Shown: positions 1-5,621 of the stretch, piece after piece
How positions within the stretch are numbered: position 1 is the first letter of the stretch
How the letters are laid out: each line of letters starts with the position of its first letter
NCBI GenBank assembly: GCA_051886675.1
Contig: JBJEYH010000110.1
Coordinates: 1-6,671 of the forward strand
Direction of reading: 5' to 3'
Length of the DNA stretch: 6,671 nt
From: UBA11524 sp051886675
GTDB taxonomy: Bacteria; Bacillota; Clostridia; Christensenellales; Aristaeellaceae
Translations under genes and position numbers: made by a program
Notes under the pieces: generated by a model
The model's input: the letters and a program-made list of their open reading frames with translations, nothing else
Databases searched by the model: none
What the model was told of the DNA's origin: nothing

Positions 1-12
1 ACGACCCGGTAA
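1..12 (+). CDS. possible 3' tail of an upstream gene
   Basis: Frame 1 reads Thr-Thr-Arg and then a TAA stop at 10-12, immediately before the recN ribosome binding site. This would be a natural end for a gene in the same operon as recN. In many Clostridia the neighbour is the arginine repressor gene argR, but three codons cannot identify anything, so this is positional inference only. Confidence 0.22.
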   Translation, partial: TTR

Positions 13-28
13 GGAGCGTTCGACAACC

Positions 29-1741
29 ATGATACTGTCCATGCGCATGCACAACATCGCCCTCATCGAGGACCTGACCCTGGAGTTTGCCGACGGCCTT
101 CATGTGCTGACCGGCGAAACCGGCGCGGGCAAGTCCATCATTGTGGATGCGGTGAACCTGGTGCTGGGCGGCCGGGCCGACCGGGAGCTGATCCGCACGG
201 GGACGGACAAGGCCTGGGTGGAAGCCGTGTTCGACGTGCCGGGCAACGCGCAGGTGCAGGCGTTCCTGGCGGGCCAGTCCATCGACGCGGAGGGGACGCT
301 CTGCACCCTCTACCGGGAGATCAGCCGCAGCGGGCGCAATCTGTGCCGGGTGTGCGGGGTGGTGGTGCCGGTGGGCGTGATGAAGGAGCTGGCGTCGCTG
401 CTCATGGACGTGCATGGCCAGCATGAGACCCAGTTCCTGATGGATCCGCGGTATCATCTGCGCTTCCTGGACGAGTCGGGGGACGAAGGGCATCAGGCGC
501 TGCTGCGTCAGGTGGAGGAGGCGTATCAGGCCTTCATCCAGAACCATCGCCGCTACGCCCGGCTGGTCAGGGAAAACGAGCAGAAGCAGTACCGGATGGA
601 ATCGCTGAAGAAATCCCTGGAGGAGCTGAAGAAGGCCAGGCTCCGGGCGGGCGAGGAGGAAGCGCTGACGGCGGAAAAGGAGCGCTTCCGCCATGCCGAG
701 AAGATCGCCACCGCCGTGCAGACGGCCTATGGCGTGCTGTCCGCCGGCGGGGAGGGGGAGCCGCTGCTCACCCGCCTGAAGGAGGCCCTGACCGCCCTGC
801 AGAGTCTGGACGGCCTGGGGGAGAAGTATCATTCCCTGGCCTCCCGGTGCGAATCGGCCTATTATGAATTGGAAGAAATCAGCTACGAGCTGGCGGACAT
901 GATGGAAAGCGGGGAATTCGATCCCCGCCGGGCCGAGCAGGTGGAGACCCGCCTGGACCTGATCCGCCGCATGGAGCGCAAGTATGGCGAGAACATTCCC
1001 GCCGTGCTGGCCAGCCAGGAGCAGATGCAGGAGGAGTACGACAACTTCGCCAGCATGGATCAGCAGGTGGCGGCCATGGGGCAGGAGCACAGGCGGCTGC
1101 TGGCGGCCTACCGGACCCTGGCGCGGCAGCTGACGGCCTCCCGACAGGCGCTGGCCGAGGTCTTCGAAAGGCGGATGATGGCGCAGCTGGCGGATCTGGG
1201 CATGGAGAAGACCGTGTTCCGGGCAGCCTTCGCGCCCCGGCCCGAGGGGAAGCAGCCCATGCCCCAGCCCACCGGCGACGACGCGGTGGAGTTCATGATC
1301 TCGCCCAATCCCGGCGAGCCCCTCAAGCCCCTGTCGAAGATCGCCTCCGGCGGCGAGCTGTCCCGGCTGATGCTGGCCATCAAGTCCCTTGAGGCGGAGA
1401 AGGTCGGCGTGGGCTGCATGGTCTTCGATGAGATCGACACGGGCATCAGCGGGCGGATGGCCCAGGTGGTGGCCGAGAAGATGGCGCTCATCGCCCGCAG
1501 GCGGCAGGTGCTGTGCGTGACCCATCTGCCGCAGATCGCCGCCATGGCGGAGCATCAGTTCCTGGTGGAGAAGCATTCCGACGGTGAGCGCACCAACACC
1601 ACCGTCGCCTGCCTGACGCCCGAGCAGCGCGTGGCCGAGGTGGCCCGGATGCTGGGCGGCGCCGACGGCAGCGAGGCCTCCGCCTTCAGCCACGCGGCGC
1701 ATATGCTGGCCCAGGCGCGCGCTCTGCGTTCAGAGGCGTGA
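29..1741 (+). CDS. recN: DNA repair protein RecN (SMC-like ATPase)
   Basis: RecN is a cytosolic SMC-family ATPase that acts early in recombinational repair of double-strand breaks, holding DNA ends together with RecA. The 570-residue product has the usual family length. The N-terminal half-site carries Walker A GETGAGKS at residues 29-36 and a Q-loop-like HGQHE at about 129-133. A long Glu/Arg/Gln-rich stretch at about 155-375 fits the antiparallel coiled coil. The C-terminal half-site has the ABC signature SGGE at 440-443, Walker B ending in D467-E468, and the H-loop THLPQ with H499. All catalytic positions are present, so the gene looks functional. ATG 29 is preferred because the protein then begins like other RecN proteins (short beta strand, then NIALIEDL) and an AAGGAG lies at 11-16, although the 12-base spacer is rather long. 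In Firmicutes recN often sits near argR and spo0A; here rnf genes follow instead. No terminator hairpin is visible after the stop. Confidence 0.97.
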   Translation: MILSMRMHNIALIEDLTLEFADGLHVLTGETGAGKSIIVDAVNLVLGGRADRELIRTGTDKAWVEAVFDVPGNAQVQAFLAGQSIDAEGTLCTLYREISRSGRNLCRVCGVVVPVGVMKELASLLMDVHGQHETQFLMDPRYHLRFLDESGDEGHQALLRQVEEAYQAFIQNHRRYARLVRENEQKQYRMESLKKSLEELKKARLRAGEEEALTAEKERFRHAEKIATAVQTAYGVLSAGGEGEPLLTRLKEALTALQSLDGLGEKYHSLASRCESAYYELEEISYELADMMESGEFDPRRAEQVETRLDLIRRMERKYGENIPAVLASQEQMQEEYDNFASMDQQVAAMGQEHRRLLAAYRTLARQLTASRQALAEVFERRMMAQLADLGMEKTVFRAAFAPRPEGKQPMPQPTGDDAVEFMISPNPGEPLKPLSKIASGGELSRLMLAIKSLEAEKVGVGCMVFDEIDTGISGRMAQVVAEKMALIARRRQVLCVTHLPQIAAMAEHQFLVEKHSDGERTNTTVACLTPEQRVAEVARMLGGADGSEASAFSHAAHMLAQARALRSEA

Positions 1742-1812
1742 CGATATTGATAAAAATTCGACAAAAATACCGGCAGAAAGCGAAAATCCTCTGTACGAAG
1801 CCCCTGCACCTG

Positions 1813-1821
1813 TGCTATAAT
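1813..1821 (+). promoter_or_regulatory. extended -10 promoter for the rnf operon
   Basis: TGCTATAAT matches a perfect sigma-A -10 hexamer (TATAAT, 1816-1821) with the TGn extension at 1813-1814. No good -35 is found at 16-18 bases upstream; the best candidate, TGTACG at 1792-1797, matches only three of six consensus positions. The extended -10 plausibly compensates. The preceding stretch 1741-1790 is much richer in A and T than its surroundings, with several A-runs resembling an UP element. Transcription should start near A1827 or G1828, giving a leader of about 220 nt before rnfC. Confidence 0.8.
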
Positions 1822-1853
1822 GGGTCAGTCGGACTTTCGGCGGGGGAATATCC

Positions 1854-1876
1854 GCGGCAGGGCCGGCAGCATAGCC
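1854..1876 (+). repeat. imperfect direct repeat, copy 1
   Basis: This copy contains GCGGC, A, GGG and then CCGGCAGCATAGCC (1863-1876). It matches copy 2 at 2005-2028, with 13 of 14 identical bases in the 3' core and only small indels in the 5' part. Its last three bases begin the 1874-1890 hairpin. CCGGCA (1863-1868) is also perfectly complementary to TGCCGG at 1965-1970 in the same leader. Confidence 0.65.
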
Positions 1877-1890
1877 GCCGTTACGGCGGC
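1874..1890 (+). promoter_or_regulatory. perfect 7-bp hairpin in the rnf leader
   Basis: GCCGCCG (1874-1880) pairs without mismatch with CGGCGGC (1884-1890) around a TTA loop. All seven pairs are G-C, so it should be very stable in RNA. No run of T follows, so it is not an intrinsic terminator. Confidence 0.7.
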
Positions 1891-1946
1891 ACGGACGGGC
1901 TTTCCCGGGTGAGCGGGCCGCTCACGGGAGGAAAGCGCGTTTCCGT
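1891..1946 (+). promoter_or_regulatory. extended three-stem hairpin in the rnf leader
   Basis: Three stems stack on one axis. The outer stem is ACGGA (1891-1895) with TCCGT (1942-1946). The middle stem is GCTTTCC (1899-1905) with GGAAAGC (1930-1936). The inner stem is GTGAGCG (1909-1915) with CGCTCAC (1919-1925), closed by a GGC loop. These 19 Watson-Crick pairs are separated by two small internal loops (CGG opposite GCGTT, and CGG opposite GGGA). The GGAGG at 1927-1931 is largely buried in it. Competing short pairings exist, for example CGGG (1896-1899) with CCCG (1904-1907), leaving room for a conformational switch. The pairing is seen directly; the function is unknown. Confidence 0.65.
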
Positions 1947-1953
1947 ATGTTCA

Positions 1954-1968
1954 GGCAGAGGGTCTGCC
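1954..1968 (+). promoter_or_regulatory. 6-bp hairpin in the rnf leader
   Basis: GGCAGA (1954-1959) pairs perfectly with TCTGCC (1963-1968) around a GGG loop. The 3' arm overlaps TGCCGG (1965-1970), which could instead pair with CCGGCA of repeat copy 1, so the two structures exclude each other. Confidence 0.55.
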
Positions 1969-2004
1969 GGATTCATTCCGTTCATGCGCGGGGCATCGCC
2001 AATG

Positions 2005-2028
2005 GCGGCGGGCTCCGGCTGCATAGCC
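2005..2028 (+). repeat. imperfect direct repeat, copy 2
   Basis: This copy contains GCGGC, GGG, CT and then CCGGCTGCATAGCC (2015-2028), and is the partner of copy 1 at 1854-1876. It ends 7 bases before the rnfC ribosome binding site. Its 3' GCCAT (2026-2030) can pair with ATGGC (2002-2006), so its folding could influence access to the rnfC start. Confidence 0.65.
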
Positions 2029-2035
2029 ATATCTT

Positions 2036-2044
2036 GGAAGGGGG
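2036..2044 (+). promoter_or_regulatory. rnfC ribosome binding site, supports TTG start
   Basis: GGAAGGGGG is the only purine-rich Shine-Dalgarno-like run close to where RnfC homology begins. It lies 4 bases before TTG 2049 and 10 bases before GTG 2055. The spacing and the homology boundary together favour TTG 2049. It is a weaker match to AGGAGG than the sites of rnfD, rnfE and rnfA. Confidence 0.6.
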
Positions 2045-2048
2045 ATCT

Positions 2049-3440
2049 TTGTCCGTGTTTGGATCTCGTCTGTTTCCCGGCGGCGTACATCCGCACGAGG
2101 GTGTGAGCGGCAAGCGCGTCAATGGCGGCAACGCCATCAGGGAGCTGCCCGCGCCGCCCCGTCTGGTCATTCCGCTGCAGCAGCATATCGGCGCGCCGGC
2201 CAGGGCCGTGGTCAGCAAGGGCGACCGCGTTCTGGTGGGTCAGGTCATCGGCGAGGCCGGCGGGTTTGTGTCCGCGCCGGTGCATTCCTCGGTGTCGGGC
2301 ACCGTGGTGGACGTGACGCCCTGCCTGCAGGCCAACGGCACGGAGGTCATGGCCGTCATCATCGACAACGATTATCAGGATGAATGGGTGGAGCTGCATC
2401 CCGCCGAGCATCCCGAAACCCTGTCCGCCGCCGAGCTGCAGAAGATCATCCGCGATGCGGGCATCGTGGGCATGGGCGGCGCGACCTTCCCCACGGCGGT
2501 GAAGCTGACGCCCCCCAAGGGCAAGACCATCGAGAAGCTGATCATCAACGGCGCGGAGTGCGAGCCCTATCTGACGGCGGATCACCGCCTGATGCTGGAG
2601 AAGGCCGCGGAGATCATCGACGGCGTGCGGCTGATCATGCTGGCGCTGGACATCCGCGAGGCCATCATCGGCGTGGAGGACAACAAGCCCGACGCCATCG
2701 CCATGCTGACCAGGGCCGCCGAGGGCGCCGACGGCGTGACCGTACGGGGTCTGCCGGTGCGCTATCCCCAGGGCGGTGAGAAGCAGCTGATCTACGCCAC
2801 CACCAGGCGCAAGGTGCCCTGCGGCGCGCTGCCCATCGAGGTGGGCTGCGCGGTGTGCAACGTGGCCACGGTGTATGCCATTCAGCAGGCTGTCCGGGAG
2901 GGCAGGCCGCTGATTGAGCGCGTGACCACCGTGGGCGGTCTGGTGAACAATCCGGGCAACTTCATGGTGCGCATCGGCACGCCCATCGAGACCCTGCTGG
3001 ATGCCTGCGGCGGATTGCAGACCGGCGTGCGCAAGCTCATCAGCGGCGGCCCGATGATGGGCATGGCCATCGCCCGTACCGACATCCCGATCACCAAGGG
3101 CTCCTCGGGCATCCTGGCCCTGGGCCGCGAGGCGCTGACCAGGCAGGAATCGCCCTGCATCCGCTGCGGCCGGTGCATGCGCGCCTGCCCCATGCAGCTG
3201 ATGCCCGCCAAGCTGGACGCGCTGGTGCGCGCCAACCAGATCGACATGGCGGAGAAGCTGGGCGTGATGAACTGCCTGGAGTGCGGCGCCTGCACCTTCG
3301 CCTGCCCCGCCAAGCGTGAGCTGACCCAGTCCTGCCGCGCCGGCAAGAAGATCATCAACACCCGCCGCCGCCAGGCCGCCGCCCGCAAGGCCGCGGAAGA
3401 AGCTGCGGCCAAGGCTGCGGAAGAAAAGAAGGAGGGCTGA
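2049..3440 (+). CDS. rnfC: Rnf complex subunit RnfC (NADH-binding iron-sulfur protein)
   Basis: RnfC is the peripheral subunit on the cytoplasmic face that exchanges electrons with NAD(H). From TTG 2049 the product has 463 residues, near the size of clostridial RnfC. Visible features are the N-terminal GGVHP (11-15), a barrel-sandwich segment HSSVSG (79-84), and the FMN/NADH-binding Gly-rich GMGGATFP (141-148) followed by the NGAECEPY motif. GGEKQL lies at about 242-247. Two ferredoxin motifs follow, C370-C373-C376-C380 and C409-C412-C415-C419, for two [4Fe-4S] clusters. The last 25 or so residues are Ala/Glu/Lys/Arg-rich and probably helical. The reading frame stays open upstream to ATG 1947, which would add 34 residues unlike RnfC; that stretch carries RNA structure and part of a repeat, so I reject it as coding. 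GTG 2055 is another possible start. The gene heads the operon and ends 5 bases before rnfD. Confidence 0.94.
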   Translation: MSVFGSRLFPGGVHPHEGVSGKRVNGGNAIRELPAPPRLVIPLQQHIGAPARAVVSKGDRVLVGQVIGEAGGFVSAPVHSSVSGTVVDVTPCLQANGTEVMAVIIDNDYQDEWVELHPAEHPETLSAAELQKIIRDAGIVGMGGATFPTAVKLTPPKGKTIEKLIINGAECEPYLTADHRLMLEKAAEIIDGVRLIMLALDIREAIIGVEDNKPDAIAMLTRAAEGADGVTVRGLPVRYPQGGEKQLIYATTRRKVPCGALPIEVGCAVCNVATVYAIQQAVREGRPLIERVTTVGGLVNNPGNFMVRIGTPIETLLDACGGLQTGVRKLISGGPMMGMAIARTDIPITKGSSGILALGREALTRQESPCIRCGRCMRACPMQLMPAKLDALVRANQIDMAEKLGVMNCLECGACTFACPAKRELTQSCRAGKKIINTRRRQAAARKAAEEAAAKAAEEKKEG

Positions 3441-3445
3441 GCAAT

Positions 3446-4387
3446 ATGCAGAAGAATCTTGCCGTTACCTCCTCGCCGCATCTGAGGGACAACATCTCCA
3501 CGCGGCGCATCATGCAGGAGGTGTGCCTGGCGCTGGCTCCGGCCGGCATCGCGGGCATTGTCCTGTATGGCAGCCACGCGGCCATGCTCATCGCGGTGGC
3601 GGTGTTCACCGCCGTGGTGGCCGAGTGGGCCTGGCAGAAGATGAACCATCTGCCTTCCTCCATCGGCGACTGGAGCGCCGCGGTGACGGGCCTGCTCCTG
3701 GCCTACAACCTGCCGGCCAACGCGCCCCTGTGGCTGGCGGTGGTGGGCTCGCTGATCGCCATCATCCTGGTCAAGCAGATGTTCGGCGGCATCGGCAGCA
3801 ACTTCATGAACCCCGCCCTGACCGCCCGCGCCATCCTGTTCGTCAGCTGGAGCCAGCTGATGGGCGCCTATCCCCAGACCAACTTCGCCGTGGACACCAT
3901 GTCCACCGCCACGCCCCTGGCCACCCTGGCCTCCGTGGGGCCCCAGGGCGTCAGCCTGTGGGATCTGCTCATCGGCAACTGCGGCGGCGTGCTGGGCGAA
4001 ACCTGCAAGCTGGCGATCCTCCTGGGCGGCGTGTACCTGATCGCCCGCCGGATCATCGACTGGAAGATCCCCGTCAGCTTCATCGCCACGGTGTTCCTGT
4101 GCTACCTGATCAAGGACGGCGCCGAAATGGCGCTGTACCAGGTGCTGGCCGGCGGCCTGATGCTGGGCGCGTTCTTCATGGCGACGGACTATGTGACCAG
4201 CCCCGTGAGCAATCCCGGGCGGATCATCATGGGCGTGGGCTGCGGCCTGCTGCTGTTCGTCATCCGCGCCTTCGCGTCCTATCCTGAAGGATGCTCCTTC
4301 GCCATCCTGTTTATGAATGTCGCGACGCCCCTGATCGACAAGTTCACGGCGCCCAAGCCCTTCGGGGAGGTGAAAAAGCATGGCTAA
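3446..4387 (+). CDS. rnfD: Rnf complex subunit RnfD (FMN-carrying membrane protein)
   Basis: RnfD is an integral membrane subunit related to NqrB that holds a covalent FMN and takes part in electron relay and ion translocation. The 313-residue product opens with the family's SSPHLRDNISTRRIM region and contains many hydrophobic segments. It carries the flavin attachment sequence STAT at residues 153-156 followed by PLATL. Thr156 is the expected FMN-phosphothreonine site, by analogy with Vibrio RnfD/NqrB. The attachment needs the flavin transferase ApbE, which is not in this window. A strong GGAGGG (3431-3436) overlaps the end of rnfC, with a 9-base spacer to ATG 3446. The C-terminal FMNVATPLIDK region is as expected for a complete protein. 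The 3' end overlaps rnfE by 8 bases; rnfG, its usual neighbour, is missing. Confidence 0.96.
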   Translation: MQKNLAVTSSPHLRDNISTRRIMQEVCLALAPAGIAGIVLYGSHAAMLIAVAVFTAVVAEWAWQKMNHLPSSIGDWSAAVTGLLLAYNLPANAPLWLAVVGSLIAIILVKQMFGGIGSNFMNPALTARAILFVSWSQLMGAYPQTNFAVDTMSTATPLATLASVGPQGVSLWDLLIGNCGGVLGETCKLAILLGGVYLIARRIIDWKIPVSFIATVFLCYLIKDGAEMALYQVLAGGLMLGAFFMATDYVTSPVSNPGRIIMGVGCGLLLFVIRAFASYPEGCSFAILFMNVATPLIDKFTAPKPFGEVKKHG

Positions 4388-5024
4388 TGAGGAAAACAAG
4401 ACGCTGACCAGCGTATTCCTGAACGGTCTGATTCATGAGAACCCCACCTTCACGCTGATGCTGGGCATGTGCCCCACCCTGGCCATCACCACCGCCGCCA
4501 TCAACGGCGTGGGCATGGGCCTGGCCACCACGGTGGTGCTGGTGTTCTCCAACCTGTTTATCTCCCTGCTGCGCAACGTCATCCCCGAGAAGGTGCGCAT
4601 CCCGTCCTTCATCGTGGTGATCGCCTCCTTCGTGACCATCGTGGATCTGCTGCTGAAGGCGTTCCTGCCGGATCTGTCCAGCGCGCTGGGCATGTACATC
4701 CCCCTGATCGTGGTGAACTGCATCATCTTCGCCCGGGCGGAATCCTTCGCCTTCAAGAATCCCCCCGCCCTGTCCGTGGCCGACGGCCTGGGCATGGGCC
4801 TGGGCTTCACCTTCGCCATCACGCTGCTGAGCTGCATCCGTGAGGCCCTGGGCAGCGGCACCGTCTTCGGCTTCCAGGTGATGCCCGCCAACTACCAGCC
4901 CATGGGCATCATGCTCAATGTTCCCGGCGGCTTCATCACCCTGGGCATTCTGCTGATTCTGGTCAACTGTCTCAAGGCCTATACGGCGCGGCGCATCGCC
5001 GAGCGGAAGGAGGAACTGGCATGA
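4380..5024 (+). CDS. rnfE: Rnf complex subunit RnfE (membrane protein)
   Basis: RnfE is a membrane subunit, homologous to NqrD, expected to have six transmembrane helices. It pairs with RnfA in opposite topology. Each contributes two cysteines to an iron-sulfur centre inside the membrane that passes electrons across it. Here the product is 214 residues long, with C31 in LGMCPTLA and C114 in IVVNCIIFAR, the expected ligand positions. It also has the conserved LSCIREALGSG segment. The start at ATG 4380 is supported by GGGGAGG at 4364-4370, which lies within the end of rnfD, and by a typical N-terminus (FLNGLIHENPTF). The gene overlaps rnfD by 8 bases and rnfA by 4 bases (ATGA), implying translational coupling. 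Confidence 0.96.
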   Translation: MANEENKTLTSVFLNGLIHENPTFTLMLGMCPTLAITTAAINGVGMGLATTVVLVFSNLFISLLRNVIPEKVRIPSFIVVIASFVTIVDLLLKAFLPDLSSALGMYIPLIVVNCIIFARAESFAFKNPPALSVADGLGMGLGFTFAITLLSCIREALGSGTVFGFQVMPANYQPMGIMLNVPGGFITLGILLILVNCLKAYTARRIAERKEELA

Positions 5025-5608
5025 TTCAGAGCGGAACGTATCTGGCGGTGCTGGTTGGCTCGCTGCTGGTGAACAACTTCGTCATGAACAAGTTCCTGGG
5101 CATCTGCCCCTTCCTGGGGGTGTCCAAGAAGTTCGATACCGCCCTGGGCATGGGCATGGCCGTGACCTTCGTCATGACGCTGGCGTCCTTCATCGCCTGG
5201 ATTGTGGAGCATGTGCTGCTGCTGCCCCTCGACCTGATGTACATGCGCACCATCGCCTTCATCCTGGTGATCGCGGTGCTGGTGCAGGTGGTGGAGATGG
5301 CGCTGAAGAAGCTGTCCTTCTCCCTGTATCAGGCGCTGGGCGTGTACCTGCCCCTGATCACCACCAACTGCGCGGTGCTGGGCGTGGCCCTGCTGAACTC
5401 CGACACCGGCTACGACCTGATCATGAGCACGGTCAACGGCTGCTGCGCGGCGCTGGGCTTCACCCTGTCGCTGATTCTGTTCTCCTGCATCCGCGAGCGG
5501 CTGGCCATGTCCAACATGCCCAAGTGGATGGACGGCTTCCCCGGCGCGCTGATTACCGCCGGCCTGATGGCGGTGGCCTTCATGGGCTTCGGCGGCCTGA
5601 TCAAGTAA
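5021..5608 (+). CDS. rnfA: Rnf complex subunit RnfA (membrane protein)
   Basis: RnfA is the NqrE-like partner of RnfE in the membrane core. The 195-residue product has the family's usual length and about six hydrophobic segments. C29 in FLGICPFLG and C117 in ITTNCAVLG correspond to C31 and C114 of RnfE, as expected for the shared membrane iron-sulfur centre. Further landmarks are the N-terminal LLVNNFVMNKFLG and the late FSCIRERL. AAGGAGG (5007-5013) sits 7 bases before ATG 5021, and the start overlaps the rnfE stop by 4 bases. The TAA stop is followed after 13 bases by rnfB. Confidence 0.97.
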   Translation: MIQSGTYLAVLVGSLLVNNFVMNKFLGICPFLGVSKKFDTALGMGMAVTFVMTLASFIAWIVEHVLLLPLDLMYMRTIAFILVIAVLVQVVEMALKKLSFSLYQALGVYLPLITTNCAVLGVALLNSDTGYDLIMSTVNGCCAALGFTLSLILFSCIRERLAMSNMPKWMDGFPGALITAGLMAVAFMGFGGLIK

Positions 5609-5621
5609 GGGAGGGTAACAT

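Larger units (their letters stand above)
1827..2048 (+). ncRNA. structured 5' leader of the rnf operon, class unknown
   Basis: Between the promoter and rnfC lies about 220 nt with no credible coding region but dense secondary structure. The elements are a 5-bp hairpin at 1840-1855, a perfect 7-bp hairpin at 1874-1890, an extended hairpin at 1891-1946, a perfect 6-bp hairpin at 1954-1968, and alternative pairings in 1997-2030. A 23-24 nt sequence occurs near each end. I compared it by memory with FMN, cobalamin, TPP, SAM, glycine, c-di-GMP and THF riboswitch cores and with RNase P RNA, and saw no match. There is no U-tract, so intrinsic attenuation is unlikely; control of ribosome access or a Rho-dependent mechanism would fit better. 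That it is a cis-regulatory RNA is inference from structure and position. Confidence 0.5.

Noticed and set aside
1747..1775. TTGATA at 1747-1752 as a -35 box for another promoter
   Set aside because: No acceptable -10 hexamer lies 16-18 bases downstream; the nearest AT-rich hexamer is too close.
1874..1890. Perfect hairpin as an intrinsic terminator for recN
   Set aside because: It lies downstream of the rnf promoter and is followed by ACGGACGGG, not a T-run.
1920..1945. GAGGAAAG-like string suggesting RNase P RNA
   Set aside because: Only this short string matches; the other conserved RNase P regions and the expected length are absent.
1738..2106. Plus-strand open frame of 122 codons across the recN-rnfC gap
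   Set aside because: It starts inside the recN stop region, crosses the promoter and the RNA hairpins, lacks a ribosome binding site, and resembles no protein I recognise.
1984..2106. Possible 40-codon upstream ORF overlapping the rnfC start
   Set aside because: No Shine-Dalgarno sequence precedes ATG 1984 or the internal ATG 2002, and the peptide shows no leader-peptide pattern such as a run of one amino acid.
1881..2585. Minus-strand open frame (234 codons) over the leader and the rnfC start
   Set aside because: No recognisable domain, a shadow-like composition, and it spans the structured leader and conserved RnfC sequence on the other strand.
2882..4399. Long minus-strand open frame (505 codons) antisense to rnfC and rnfD
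   Set aside because: Its translation is rich in His, Gln, Gly, Ala and Asp, as expected from the reverse complement of high-GC coding DNA. It shows no domain, and the + strand genes are unmistakable.
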